A DNA stretch of 64,000 nucleotides from Mycobacterium sp. (GCF_029961025.1 NZ_JASBVP010000003.1:62001-126000); one strand, 5' to 3'. Shown: positions 38,526 to 47,627, numbered from the stretch's first letter. The notes: a model not told the origin generated them from the sequence alone. A program made the numbers and translations.

Positions 38526-39462
38526 CGGCCAGGAGCGGTTCGTATTCGTCGCCACCGGTGATCCCGGTAACACTGCGGAAACCACTGCCCCGGTTGGCTT
38601 TTGGCGGACAAGCTGGCGGCAGCTGCGCCACCGCCCGAAGTTCGTCGTGGCGGTGGCGCTGATCGCCGTGATGGTGATGATGGCGGCGTTCCCGCGGCTG
38701 TTCACCGGCGTCGACCCCACCCGTGCCGACCCGAGTCAGAGCCTGCTGCCGCCGTCGTCGCAGCACTGGTTCGGCACCGATTTGCAGGGCCATGACATCT
38801 ACGCTCGCACGGTGTACGGGGCCCGTGCCTCGATCACCGTCGGGATCGCAACAACGGTGGCGGTGCTGCTGATCGGGACGACGCTCGGCGCGCTGGCCGG
38901 TTTTTACGGCGGCTGGCTCGACGGCTGGGTGTCCCGGCTGGCCGACGTGGTGTTTTCCGTTCCGCTGCTGCTCGCCGCCATCGTGTTGGCGCAGGTGTTG
39001 CCGCGGCGCGGGGTGTTGACCGTGGTTGTGGCCCTGGCGGTGTTCGGCTGGCCGCAGCTGGCCAGGGTCACCCGCGCCGCGGTGCTCGAAGCGCGCCGGC
39101 GCGACTATGTGATAGCGGCGTATGCCATGGGGCTGGGCCGATTTCGCACGCTGCTCCACCATGTGCTGCCCAACGCCTTGGGCCCGGTGATCGTGGTCAC
39201 GACGATATCGCTGGGCAGTTTCATCGTGACCGAGGCGACGCTGTCGTATCTGGGGGTGGGTTTGCCGCCCACCACGGTGTCGTGGGGCGAAGACATCAAC
39301 CTGGGCCAGAGCCGGCTGCGGGCAGGCTCGCCGATCGTGTTCTATCCGGCCGGGGCGCTGGCCCTGACGGTGCTGGCGTTCATGATGCTCGGCGACGTGC
39401 TGCGCGAAGCGCTGGACCCGGGGGCGCACAGCATGCGCCGTCGCAGGTTCGGGCGCCGATGA
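38518..39462 (+). CDS. dppC: Dipeptide ABC transporter permease DppC
   Basis: A 314-aa permease, partner of DppB. A soluble N-terminal arm precedes the first helix (FVVAVALIAVMVMMAAFPRL). The HWFGTDLQGHDIYART motif is typical of DppC/OppC. The EAA loop is RRRDYVIAAYAMGLGRFRTL. The ATG overlaps the dppB stop by 8 bases, and the stop overlaps the dppD start by four (ATGA). Confidence 0.94.
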   Translation: MADGQERFVFVATGDPGNTAETTAPVGFWRTSWRQLRHRPKFVVAVALIAVMVMMAAFPRLFTGVDPTRADPSQSLLPPSSQHWFGTDLQGHDIYARTVYGARASITVGIATTVAVLLIGTTLGALAGFYGGWLDGWVSRLADVVFSVPLLLAAIVLAQVLPRRGVLTVVVALAVFGWPQLARVTRAAVLEARRRDYVIAAYAMGLGRFRTLLHHVLPNALGPVIVVTTISLGSFIVTEATLSYLGVGLPPTTVSWGEDINLGQSRLRAGSPIVFYPAGALALTVLAFMMLGDVLREALDPGAHSMRRRRFGRR

Positions 39463-41087
39463 GCGCACCGCTGTTATGTATCGAGGACCTCGAGGTGCGG
39501 TTCGGCACCGCCCCGCCGGCGGTGCGCTCGGCGCGGCTGACGGTGTATCCCGGCCAGACCGTGGCCCTGGTCGGCGGTTCCGGCTGCGGAAAGTCCACCA
39601 CCGCCGCCGCGATTCTCGGGCTATTGCCGCCGGACGGCCGAATCACCGCGGGACGTATCGTTTTCGACGGGCGCGATATCACCGCGGCCGGCCCGCGGGC
39701 GCTGCGGTCGATCCGGGGGCGGGCCATCGGCTACATCCCCCAGGATCCGATGACCAACCTGAACCCGGTGTGGAAGATCGGTTTTCAGGTAAGGGAGGCG
39801 TTGCGCGCCAACACCGATGGCCGAGGCGTGCGGCGGAGGGCGATGCAGCTGCTGGCAGCGGCCGGCATGCCGGATCCAGGGGCTCAAGCGAGACGCTATC
39901 CGCATCAGCTGTCCGGTGGGCTCTGCCAGCGCGCGCTGATCGCCATCGGGATGGCGGGTCGCCCACGCTTGCTGATCGCCGACGAGCCGACTTCCGCGCT
40001 TGACGTCACCGTGCAGCGACGGGTCCTCGACCAGCTGCGGCGACTCACCGAGGAATTCGGCACGGCGGTGCTGCTGATCACCCACGACCTGGCACTGGCC
40101 GGTGAACGGGCCGAGCATCTGGTCGTGATGCACCACGGAGTGGTGGTGGAATCCGGTGCGGCGCAGGCTATCCTGCAGTGCCCGCGACACGTCTGCACGC
40201 AACGGCTGGTGGCCGCGGCGTCGGTGTACCGCAACGCGTCCGGGGCGCAGACCCGCGACCGGGTGCGCCGCGATACGGCCGAGCACGCCGGTGGGGCCGA
40301 TGACAACCTGGTCGTCGCCTGCGGGCTGACCAAGACCTACCGGGATCCCCGCGGGGCGCTGCGGCGGCATCCGGGATTCCGTGCCGTCGACGACGTGTCG
40401 TTTCGGTTGCGACGGGCGACCACGCTGGCGGTCGTGGGGGAGTCGGGTTCCGGGAAGTCGACGCTGGCGAAAATGGTGCTGGGCCTGTTGAAACCGACCG
40501 CGGGCGCGGTGTTCTTCGATGGTGAAGACGTCGATGCCCTCCTTCGGCGCCGGGCGCCGGCATTTCGTCGGCGGATCCAGCCTATCTTCCAAAACCCTTA
40601 CAGCAGCTTGGATCCCATGTATTCGGTGTTCCGCATTATCGAAGAGCCCCTGCGAATCCATCGGATTGGTGATCGCAGGCAACGGCGAGAGATGGTGCAC
40701 GAGCTCGCCGAGCAGGTGGCGCTGCCGTCGTCGCTGCTGGGCCGGTTGCCCGGTGAGCTGTCGGGGGGTCAACGCCAGCGGGTCGCGATCGCCCGGGCGC
40801 TGGCGCTGCGGCCCGAGGTGCTGGTGTGCGACGAGCCGGTGTCGGCGCTGGACGTCGTTGTGCAGGCACAGATCCTGGATCTGCTGGCCGATCTGCAGGC
40901 CCGGCTGGGCCTGACGTACCTGTTCATCAGCCACGACTTGGCGGTGATCCGCCAGATCGCCGACGAGGTGCTGGTGATGCGGGCCGGCCGAGTCGTGGAG
41001 CATGGGCCCACCGACGAGGTGTTCTCGCGGCCGCGCCACGACTACACCGCCGAGTTGCTGGCGGCCGTCCCGGGGGCACCCCGCTGA
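39459..41087 (+). CDS. dppD: Dipeptide ABC transporter, fused double ATPase DppD
   Basis: A 542-aa protein with two complete ATP-binding cassettes, equivalent to fused DppD and DppF. Cassette 1 (about 1-260): Walker A GGSGCGKSTT, signature LSGGLCQRA (Leu-Cys instead of the usual two polar residues), Walker B LLIADEPTSALD. Cassette 2 (about 280-540): Walker A GESGSGKSTL, signature LSGGQRQRVA, Walker B VLVCDEPVSALD. This fused form is the mycobacterial norm. The longer upstream frame is a shadow of dppC. Confidence 0.93.
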   Translation: MSAPLLCIEDLEVRFGTAPPAVRSARLTVYPGQTVALVGGSGCGKSTTAAAILGLLPPDGRITAGRIVFDGRDITAAGPRALRSIRGRAIGYIPQDPMTNLNPVWKIGFQVREALRANTDGRGVRRRAMQLLAAAGMPDPGAQARRYPHQLSGGLCQRALIAIGMAGRPRLLIADEPTSALDVTVQRRVLDQLRRLTEEFGTAVLLITHDLALAGERAEHLVVMHHGVVVESGAAQAILQCPRHVCTQRLVAAASVYRNASGAQTRDRVRRDTAEHAGGADDNLVVACGLTKTYRDPRGALRRHPGFRAVDDVSFRLRRATTLAVVGESGSGKSTLAKMVLGLLKPTAGAVFFDGEDVDALLRRRAPAFRRRIQPIFQNPYSSLDPMYSVFRIIEEPLRIHRIGDRRQRREMVHELAEQVALPSSLLGRLPGELSGGQRQRVAIARALALRPEVLVCDEPVSALDVVVQAQILDLLADLQARLGLTYLFISHDLAVIRQIADEVLVMRAGRVVEHGPTDEVFSRPRHDYTAELLAAVPGAPR

Positions 41088-41109
41088 GTCCGGGCTAAGT
41101 TGGCGTCTT

Positions 41110-41868
41110 GTGAGCGCTGATCCGCTGGCTCCCCTGATGGACCTGCCCGGCGTGGCCGCCGCCAGCGATCGGGCTCGAGAAGCGCTGAGCCGGGCGCATC
41201 GGCATCGGGCCAACCTGCGGGGCTGGCCGGTCAGTGCCGCGGAGGCGGCGATGCGGGCAGCGCAGGCGTCCTCGGTGCTGGACGGTGGCTCCTCCAAACC
41301 GGAGGATCCACCGGAGGGTCCCGGGACCGGCACCACGGTGTTGGCCGGCGCGCTGCGGGTGGCCCAGGCTCTGGAGGGCGGCGAAACCAGCCTGGTCGGG
41401 GTGTGGCGGCGGGCGCCGCTGCAGGCGCTGGCCCGGCTGCACATGCTGGCGGCCGCGGGTCAGGTCGATGAGGACCGGCTGGGCCGGCCGCGGCCTGACG
41501 CCCACGTCGGACCGCGCCTCGAGCTGCTGGCGGATTTGGCGACCGGGGCCACCCGGGTGCCGGCACCGGTGCTGGCGGCGGTCGCCCACGGGGAGCTGCT
41601 GACGCTGGCACCGTTCGGCAGCGCGGACGGGGTGGTGGCCCGTGCGGTGTCGCGGCTGGTGTCGATCGCCTCCGGGCTCGACCCGCACGGGTTGGGTGTA
41701 CCCGAGGTGAGCTGGATGCACCGTGCGGCGGACTACCGCGCCGCGGCGCGCGACTTTGCCACCGGCTCGCCCGAGGGACTGACAACCTGGCTGCTGTTGT
41801 GTTGCCGCGCGATGCAGGCCGGGGCCCAGGAAGCTCTGCGGATCGCCGAATCCCTGCCGAACCGCTAG
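41110..41868 (+). CDS. Conserved hypothetical, helical (Rv3662c-like)
   Basis: A 252-aa, Ala/Leu-rich, mostly helical soluble protein. A repeated pattern is visible: SRAHRHRANLRGWPVSAAEAAMRAAQAS, then SVLDGG. The HRATWD-free C-terminal part ends in CRAMQAGAQEALRIAES. No catalytic motif is evident to me. The GTG lies 23 bases after dppD, so it may be the last gene of the dpp transcript, followed by the converging Ms1 RNA. Confidence 0.75.
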   Translation: MSADPLAPLMDLPGVAAASDRAREALSRAHRHRANLRGWPVSAAEAAMRAAQASSVLDGGSSKPEDPPEGPGTGTTVLAGALRVAQALEGGETSLVGVWRRAPLQALARLHMLAAAGQVDEDRLGRPRPDAHVGPRLELLADLATGATRVPAPVLAAVAHGELLTLAPFGSADGVVARAVSRLVSIASGLDPHGLGVPEVSWMHRAADYRAAARDFATGSPEGLTTWLLLCCRAMQAGAQEALRIAESLPNR

Positions 41869-41904
41869 CTCACCCCGGCGACCGGTGCCCGCAACCCCCT
41901 GACA

Positions 41905-42204
41905 CATGTGAAGCGGGCGACGATCCGAAGCTTTCGGCCCGCCGCCCGCTAGCACGGAACTCGGTTACCATGCGTGCAACTCCGGCTGCGTGGGTTGGCC
42001 TCGGCGATCTTGCGAAGCGACTCGCTGCAACCCCACCCAAAGGGCCGTCAGTGCCGTTCACTCTTCGCAATTACGCAGGCCCGCAACACTTCTGCCATTT
42101 TCGCGGCTGTAGCTCCGCGTGGGTGCCGGGAACCGTGCTGGCCGCCCGGATCGGGAGATCGAACCTTCTCCTCCGGATCGACCTTGGCCTCCCCGGGCTT
42201 CCGT
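41905..42204 (-). ncRNA. ms1: Ms1 (MTS2823) RNA, 6S-like RNA polymerase-binding RNA
   Basis: In M. tuberculosis the roughly 300-nt RNA MTS2823 lies between Rv3661 and Rv3662c, transcribed in the Rv3661 direction. Here the same spacer has no coding frame, a matching promoter on the minus strand, and a strong stem about 300 bases downstream (GCGGGCG paired with CGCCCGC, near 41912-41950). Known role: binds core RNA polymerase in stationary phase. Boundaries are estimated from the promoter and hairpin. Confidence 0.75.
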
Positions 42205-42210
42205 GACTCC

Positions 42211-42239
42211 TTTGTACTACGTGGGCCCGATCACATCAA
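42211..42239 (-). promoter_or_regulatory. Promoter for Ms1 RNA
   Basis: On the minus strand TTGATG (-35) is followed 17 bases later by TACAAA (-10), a good SigA-type layout, placing transcription start near 42204. Confidence 0.6.
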
Positions 42240-42374
42240 GACCCAATCCGCCCGCAAATGAGTTCAGCGACATTGGTAAACGCCCCGGGGAGCCCCGGTA
42301 CCGGCCGGGTTGATTCGGGTGGTGGGCGTCCCAGGCCGCCGGACCCCGGATCGTCGGGTCGTCGTCATCGGGTG

Positions 42375-43226
42375 TTAAACCGTGAAGCGGCGCAGCAACG
42401 AATAGGTGATCGCTCCGGCGGCAAGCGCGCTGACCGCGGCGGTGGCCGCAACCGCCGCGCTCGCCGAGGCGGTGAGGCGATCGGACAGGGACACCGGCCG
42501 GGTAAACGTCAGCACCGGCCAGCCACGTGTGGTCGCCTCTTTCCGCAGGGCGCGATCGGGATTCACCACGGTGGGGTGCCCGACGGCCTCGAGCATCGGC
42601 AGGTCGGTGATCGAATCCGAATAGGCGTAGCAATGCTCCAGCCGATAACCCTCACGAACGGCCAGCTCGCGGATCGCGTGCACCTTGCCCTCACCGTAGC
42701 AATAAAACGCTACCTCCCCGGTGTACCTGCCGCCCTCGACGACCATGCGGGTCGCCAGCGCGTGGGTGGCCCCGAGCGTGCGCGCAATCGGTGCGACGAC
42801 CTCTTCGCCGGAGGCCGACACCAGGACGACATCACGGCCGAACAACCGGTGCCCGGTAATCAGGTCCGCTGCTTCGGCAAAGACCAGCGGTGTGACGACG
42901 TCGTGCAGGGTCTCGTTGACGATCGACCGGACCTGCGCTACCTCCCAACCGGCACACATGTTGGTCAGATGGACGCGCATCCGGTCCATCTGGTCGTGGT
43001 CGGCGCCGGAGAGCAGGTAGATGAACTGGGCGTAGCTGGACTTGAGCACGGTGCGGCGGTTGATCAGCCCTTGATCGAAGAATGGCTTGCTGAACGCCAG
43101 CATGCTGGACTTGGCGATGATCGTCTTATCCAGATCGAAGAAGGCGGCGGCGCGGGTCTCACGAGCGCGGGACGGCTGCGGGCGTGCTGCGGGGTGGTGC
43201 TGTGCGGCCGAGTTCGAAGCGGTCAC
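42375..43226 (-). CDS. HAD-IB phosphatase with C-terminal membrane helix (Rv3661-like)
   Basis: A 283-aa SerB-like HAD hydrolase. Motif I is FFDLDKTIIAKSS (nucleophile Asp), motif II VLVSASGEEVV, and motif III/IV CYAYSDSITDLPMLEAVG. A C-terminal segment (ASAAVAATAAVSALAAGAITYSL) is a likely membrane anchor. The substrate is unknown; phosphoserine or a lysophospholipid-type substrate are possible. The GTG start (VTASNSAAQHH) is placed where family members begin; the frame upstream is Arg/Pro rich and overlaps nothing conserved. Confidence 0.87.
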   Translation of the reverse strand: MTASNSAAQHHPAARPQPSRARETRAAAFFDLDKTIIAKSSMLAFSKPFFDQGLINRRTVLKSSYAQFIYLLSGADHDQMDRMRVHLTNMCAGWEVAQVRSIVNETLHDVVTPLVFAEAADLITGHRLFGRDVVLVSASGEEVVAPIARTLGATHALATRMVVEGGRYTGEVAFYCYGEGKVHAIRELAVREGYRLEHCYAYSDSITDLPMLEAVGHPTVVNPDRALRKEATTRGWPVLTFTRPVSLSDRLTASASAAVAATAAVSALAAGAITYSLLRRFTV

Positions 43227-43364
43227 CGACCCAGCATAGGGCGGAGCCGGCGTCAGGGCGCGCGGTGCGCGGAGCTGCGGCTCACGGCGGGACCGACATG
43301 GTGGGCGGTCTTTTCGGGGTTTCGCTCGGGGCGACCGAGGTGCGCCTCCCGCGGCACGTAGCAC

Positions 43365-43395
43365 TTGCGTCGGCCGGCGCTGTCGTGTGTATAGT
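43365..43395 (+). promoter_or_regulatory. Promoter for 6C RNA
   Basis: TTGCGT (-35) and TATAGT (-10) are spaced by 19 bases. The -10 is a strong SigA-type element, rare in this GC-rich sequence, and lies directly ahead of the 6C RNA. Confidence 0.6.
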
Positions 43396-43400
43396 AAAGA

Positions 43401-43498
43401 TTACTCGGCCTGTGCCGAGGGTGTATCAGCCCGACCCCCCGGGGCTGATACACGACGACCCTCGCCTCCTCCCCCCCTGGCGGGGGTCGTCCCTTTTT
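43401..43498 (+). ncRNA. b11: 6C (B11) small RNA
   Basis: A transcript of about 98 nt with two long hairpins whose loops are C-rich. The first is GTGTATCAGCCC paired with GGGCTGATACAC around a CCCCCC loop. The second is GACGACCC paired with GGGTCGTC around a run of seven C, followed by TTTTT at 43494. These features and the position between Rv3660c and Rv3661 orthologs identify 6C RNA, a conserved actinobacterial sRNA that affects growth and DNA-replication and secretion genes through C-rich loops. Confidence 0.9.
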
Positions 43499-43501
43499 GG
43501 T

Positions 43502-43546
43502 GGGTTTATCGGGTTTGCCGGGCTGATCCGGCTTATCCGGCTTATC
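43502..43546. repeat. 9-bp degenerate tandem repeats
   Basis: Five units of the type GGGTTTATC / CGGCTTATC follow right behind the 6C terminator in the leader of ssd. The rest of this 230-base spacer holds no clear gene; the ssd/tad promoter should lie here. Confidence 0.75.
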
Positions 43547-43728
43547 TGGGCTATAACGTCCCCGGTGCCGTCGACGGTGGCCGGGGCTGTGGGTCCGCCC
43601 GTCGGCCACTCGCCGCGGAATCAGGTGGCCGCCGGGGGTGTCGACCGGTTCGTGCACAGATCGCGTTTCGTCCCCAAATCCCGGGTTCGGGCTGGCGGTT
43701 GGCCGGTGCGCCACCGCACCGTGGGTGG

Positions 43729-44859
43729 GTGAGCTCCACCGGCACCGGCGACGCGGCCGGCACCTCGGGTGTCGTGTCGGGTGTCTTGGCCGTCCTGGCC
43801 GACCCGGCGTTACGGGACGAAGTGGACCGGATCGCCGCGGCCGCCGGGGTGCGGGTGGTGCATGTCGGCGCCGGGTCACCGGGCAGGGCGGCGGTGAGCC
43901 GGAGATCCTGGTCGGCCGCGGCGGCCGTGGTGCTCGACGAGACGGCGATGGAGCGCTGCAGACACGGAGCCTTGCCACGGCGTGCTCACGTCATCGCGCT
44001 GACCCGGGGCGAACCGGCCCCGGCGAGCTGGGAGGCGGCAATCGCCGTGGGAGCCCAACGGGTTCTGCAGCTGCCCGCCCAGGAAGACCAACTGGTAGGC
44101 GAGTTCGCCGACGCCGCTGAGGCGGCGCGCGGCAGCACCCCTCGCGGCGCGGTCATCGCCGTCATCGGCGGACGCGGCGGCGCCGGTGCGTCGTTGTTCG
44201 CGGTGGCGTTGGCCCAGTTCGCCACGGACGCATTGCTGATCGACGTCGATCCCTGGGGCGGCGGTATCGAGCTGGTGGTGGGCGGTGACACCGCGCCCGG
44301 CCTGCGCTGGCCGGATCTGGCCGTGCAGGGTGGCCGGCTGAACTGGTCGGCGGTGCGTCAGGCGCTCCCGCGGCACCACGGCATCAGCGTACTCTCCGGC
44401 ACCCGGAGCGGATATGAGATGGAAAGCGGGCCGGTGGAAGCCGTCGTCGATGCCGGGCGGCGCGGCGGAGTGACCGTGATCTGCGATCTTCCCCGCCGCC
44501 TGACCGAGGCCGCCCAAGCGGCGCTGTACACCGCGGATTTGGTCGTTTTGGTCAGCCCCTGTGATGTGCGGGCATGTGCCGCCACGTCAACCATCGCCCC
44601 GGTGTTATCAGCGATCAATCCGAACATCGGTCTGGTGGTGCGGGGACCGTCACCGGGTGGCCTGCGGGCTGCCGAAATCGCCGACATCGCCGGCGTGCCG
44701 TTACTGGCGTCGATGAGGGCCCAACCGCGCCTGGCTGAGCAACTAGAACACGGTGGCCTCCGGTTAGGCCGGCGTTCCGCGCTGGCGATCGCCGCTCGCC
44801 GGGTGCTCGGCATGCTGCCGCCACGACCGTCACCGAAACAGAGCGGTCGGGTGGCATGA
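43729..44859 (+). CDS. ssd: Septum site-determining protein Ssd (CpaE/MinD-like)
   Basis: A 376-aa ParA/MinD-type protein of the CpaE-like group that heads tad loci. A degraded receiver-like N-terminus (about 15-130) precedes the ATPase fold. The P-loop IGGRGGAGASLFAV lacks the usual Lys-Gly-Gly...Gly-Lys-Thr pattern, so it probably does not hydrolyse ATP normally. LLIDVDPWGGG and the VVLVSPCDVRA block follow. In M. tuberculosis Ssd inhibits septum formation. The GTG start gives a few residues more than the usual annotation. Its stop overlaps the TadA gene (ATGA). Confidence 0.87.
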   Translation: MSSTGTGDAAGTSGVVSGVLAVLADPALRDEVDRIAAAAGVRVVHVGAGSPGRAAVSRRSWSAAAAVVLDETAMERCRHGALPRRAHVIALTRGEPAPASWEAAIAVGAQRVLQLPAQEDQLVGEFADAAEAARGSTPRGAVIAVIGGRGGAGASLFAVALAQFATDALLIDVDPWGGGIELVVGGDTAPGLRWPDLAVQGGRLNWSAVRQALPRHHGISVLSGTRSGYEMESGPVEAVVDAGRRGGVTVICDLPRRLTEAAQAALYTADLVVLVSPCDVRACAATSTIAPVLSAINPNIGLVVRGPSPGGLRAAEIADIAGVPLLASMRAQPRLAEQLEHGGLRLGRRSALAIAARRVLGMLPPRPSPKQSGRVA

Positions 44860-46022
44860 GTGATTCACTGATCGAACGGGTGCGTGAGCGGCTGGCGGCC
44901 GAATCCGTGCCGCTACGCGCGAACGTGGTCGCCGCCGCGATCCGGGCCGAGTCCGGTGGGGTGCTCGGCGACACCGAGGTGCTGAGCCATCTTCGGGTGT
45001 TGCAGACCGAGCTGACCGGTGCCGGCATCCTTGACCCGCTGCTGTGCGCCGACGGCACCACCGACGTCCTGGTCACCGCGCCGGACTCGGTCTGGGTCGA
45101 TGATGGAAACGGACTGCGGCGCAGCACGATTCGGTTTCCCAATGAAGCGGCTGTGCGGCGTTTGGCGCAGCGCCTGGCGCTGGCCGCCGGCCGTCGTCTC
45201 GACGATGCGCAACCGTGGGTGGACGGCCAGCTGACCGGCATGGGCAGCGGAGAGTTTGTGGTGCGGCTGCATGCGGTGCTGCCGCCGGTTGCGGCCGGGG
45301 GCACCTGCCTGTCGCTGCGGGTGCTGCGGCCCGCCACTCAGGATCTGGCGGCGTTGATCGCCACCGGAGCGATTGCGCCACAGGCGGCCTCGCTGCTCAC
45401 CAAGTTGATCGCCGCGCGGCTGGCATTTTTGGTTTGCGGCGGCACCGGTGCGGGCAAAACCACGCTGCTGGCGGCCATGCTCGGTGCGGTTGCACCCGGT
45501 GAGCGGATTGTGTGCATCGAGGATGCCGCCGAGTTGGCGCCGCGGCATCCCCATCTGGTCAAGCTGGTTGCCCGGCGCGCCAACGTCGAAGGCGTGGGTG
45601 AGGTGACCGTGCGTCAACTGGTGCGCCAGGCGCTGCGCATGCGGCCGGACCGCATCGTGGTGGGGGAAGTCAGGGGCGCTGAAGTGGTCGATCTGCTGGC
45701 GGCGCTAAACACCGGTCACGAAGGCGGTGCGGGCACCGTCCACGCCAACAACCCCGGCGAGGTTCCCGCCCGGCTGGAGGCGCTGGGAGCCCTCGGAGGT
45801 CTCGATCGCCCCGCGCTGCATAGCCAACTCGCCGCTGCGGTCCAAGTGGTGCTGCATGTGGCGCGGGATCGAACCGGGCGCCGCAGGCTTTGCGAAATCG
45901 CCGTGCTGCGTCGATCCGGCAGCGGGCTGGTCCAGGCGGTCACAGCCTGGCATGTGGATCACGGAATTACCAGCAACGCAATAGATCTGGACCAACTACT
46001 GCGGACGCGGCCGCCCACATGA
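44856..46022 (+). CDS. TadA/CpaF-type secretion ATPase (Rv3659c-like)
   Basis: A 388-aa type II/IV secretion ATPase that powers assembly of a Flp/tad-type pilus. Walker A is GGTGAGKTTLLAA (about 194-206). The Asp box VCIEDAAELAP, the Walker B region RPDRIVVGEVRGAEVVDLL and the His box THEGGAGTVHAN (AlNTGHEGG) are complete. It overlaps ssd and the TadB gene by four bases each. The family name is helicase/secretion neighbourhood ATPase, which fits the helicase gene downstream. Confidence 0.93.
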   Translation: MSDSLIERVRERLAAESVPLRANVVAAAIRAESGGVLGDTEVLSHLRVLQTELTGAGILDPLLCADGTTDVLVTAPDSVWVDDGNGLRRSTIRFPNEAAVRRLAQRLALAAGRRLDDAQPWVDGQLTGMGSGEFVVRLHAVLPPVAAGGTCLSLRVLRPATQDLAALIATGAIAPQAASLLTKLIAARLAFLVCGGTGAGKTTLLAAMLGAVAPGERIVCIEDAAELAPRHPHLVKLVARRANVEGVGEVTVRQLVRQALRMRPDRIVVGEVRGAEVVDLLAALNTGHEGGAGTVHANNPGEVPARLEALGALGGLDRPALHSQLAAAVQVVLHVARDRTGRRRLCEIAVLRRSGSGLVQAVTAWHVDHGITSNAIDLDQLLRTRPPT

Positions 46023-46813
46023 GTAACTTCGTGGCGGCCGCGTTGATGCTATCTCTGGCGCTCGTGGTCTGGCCGGGATCATCACGCCATCGGCTCATCC
46101 CGCCGCGACCAGCCCGCCCGCGAGTGCCGCCGGTTGTCGCCTGGTGCACAGCCGGATGTGCCACGGTGGCCGCGATAGCTTTGCTGTCGCTGCCAACGGT
46201 TCTCGCTGTCGGGGTTGTGGCGGTAACCGCGACGCTGCGCTGCCGCCGCCGTCGGCACCGACGACACGCAGCGCGCGAGAGCCGGGCGCTGGAAACCGCA
46301 CTCGATGTTCTGGTCGGCGAACTGCGGGCCGGTGCGCATCCGGCGCACGCGTTCGCGGTGGCCGCCGACGAAGCCGGCGGAACGGTCGGGATGTGCTTTC
46401 GCACGGTCGCGGCGCGCGCCAGGCTCGGTGCCGACGTCAGCGTCGGGCTGCGTGGTGTCGCCGCAACATCAGCCCTGCCTGCCCACTGGGATCGGATCGC
46501 CGTCTACTGGCAGCTGGCCTGCGATCACGGTCTGGCGATATCTACCCTGATGCGTGCCGCACAACGGGATATCACTGAGCGGCAACGATTTACGATGCAC
46601 GTGATGGCAAGAATGGCGGGCGCCCGCGCCACTGCGGCCATACTGGCGGGGCTTCCGGTGGCGGGGGTGCTGCTGGGTCAGCTGATCGGTGCGCAGCCGC
46701 TGCGTTTCCTGTTCGGCGGGGGTGCCGGAGGGTGGTTGCTGATAGCGGGACTCACGCTGGCATGCGGCGGCTTGCTTTGGTCGGACCGGATCACCGACCG
46801 GGTGGTGTCGTGA
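46019..46813 (+). CDS. TadB-like pilus assembly membrane protein (Rv3658c-like)
   Basis: A 264-aa membrane protein with type II secretion F-domain character. Helices lie at residues 5-18, 40-72, and two at the C-terminus (ATAAILAGLPVAGVLLGQLIG and WLLIAGLTLACGGLLW). The central soluble part contains ALDVLVGELRAGAHPAHAFA, the F-domain core. It probably forms the inner-membrane platform with the TadC-like product. The ATG overlaps the TadA stop. Confidence 0.86.
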   Translation: MSNFVAAALMLSLALVVWPGSSRHRLIPPRPARPRVPPVVAWCTAGCATVAAIALLSLPTVLAVGVVAVTATLRCRRRRHRRHAARESRALETALDVLVGELRAGAHPAHAFAVAADEAGGTVGMCFRTVAARARLGADVSVGLRGVAATSALPAHWDRIAVYWQLACDHGLAISTLMRAAQRDITERQRFTMHVMARMAGARATAAILAGLPVAGVLLGQLIGAQPLRFLFGGGAGGWLLIAGLTLACGGLLWSDRITDRVVS

Positions 46814-46952
46814 GCCGCGGTACGCCGCCCCGGAGGGGCGCAACGGGTAACGAGCGAGCGCCGGCGGGTAGCTTCTCGCCGACTGACGGGTTTGCGGGTG
46901 TGGTTGTGAAAACGTTGCAGCTCAAGGTGATACAGGAAGGGACGGTGCACCG

Positions 46953-47540
46953 GTGAGCACCGCAGCGCTGTTGCTGGCCATTGCGGTGTTGAGTAATTCC
47001 CGCAGCTCGATGACGAGGGCGCGCGCCGGGATGCCGGCACGTCGCAATCGGACGCCACGGCGGGCTGCGCACGTTTTGGACCCGATGGCGATGGCATCAA
47101 GCCTGGACGTGCTGGCGGTTTGCCTGGCAGCGGGCATGGCGGTGTCGGCCGCAGCGGCCGCGACGGCGCAATCCGCGCCACCGCGGCTGGGCCGGGTGTT
47201 GCGCCGAGCCGCCGAACTGTTAGCGCTGGGCGCCGACCCGGCCGTGGCGTGGTCGGCGCCGCCGGAGCCGGCCGGTTCGATCGACACCCAGACCGATGCG
47301 TTGCTGCGGCTGGCACGGCGCTCGGCGGCATCGGGGGCAGCACTCGCCGAAGGCATTGCCGGACTCGCTGCGCAGGCTCGCCAGGATGCCACCCACGCGG
47401 CCAACGCCTGCGCTGAGCGCTCCGCCGTCCTGGTTGCCGGGCCGCTCGGGTTGTGTTTTCTCCCGGCCTTCGTGTGCTTGGGCATCGTTCCGGTGGTGGC
47501 CGGGTTGGCCGGTGACGTTTTGCAATCGGGCGTGCTGTGA
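46953..47540 (+). CDS. TadC-like pilus assembly membrane protein (Rv3657c-like)
   Basis: A 195-aa Ala-rich membrane protein with a T2SS F-domain: SLDVLAVCLAAGMAVSAAAAAT, a soluble middle, and a C-terminal helix (LVAGPLGLCFLPAFVCLGIVPVVAGLA). The GTG follows AGGAAGGGA about 10 bases upstream. A 139-base gap separates it from the TadB-like gene, unlike the other junctions in this operon; I see no gene in that gap. Confidence 0.82.
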   Translation: MSTAALLLAIAVLSNSRSSMTRARAGMPARRNRTPRRAAHVLDPMAMASSLDVLAVCLAAGMAVSAAAAATAQSAPPRLGRVLRRAAELLALGADPAVAWSAPPEPAGSIDTQTDALLRLARRSAASGAALAEGIAGLAAQARQDATHAANACAERSAVLVAGPLGLCFLPAFVCLGIVPVVAGLAGDVLQSGVL

Positions 47541-47627
47541 GTACGGATGCCGGGGTGGGCGCAACGCTTCGCGGACCGACCGCGAACGACCCTCGACGGG
47601 GTCGGGGTGATGAAGAAGGGACAAGCC

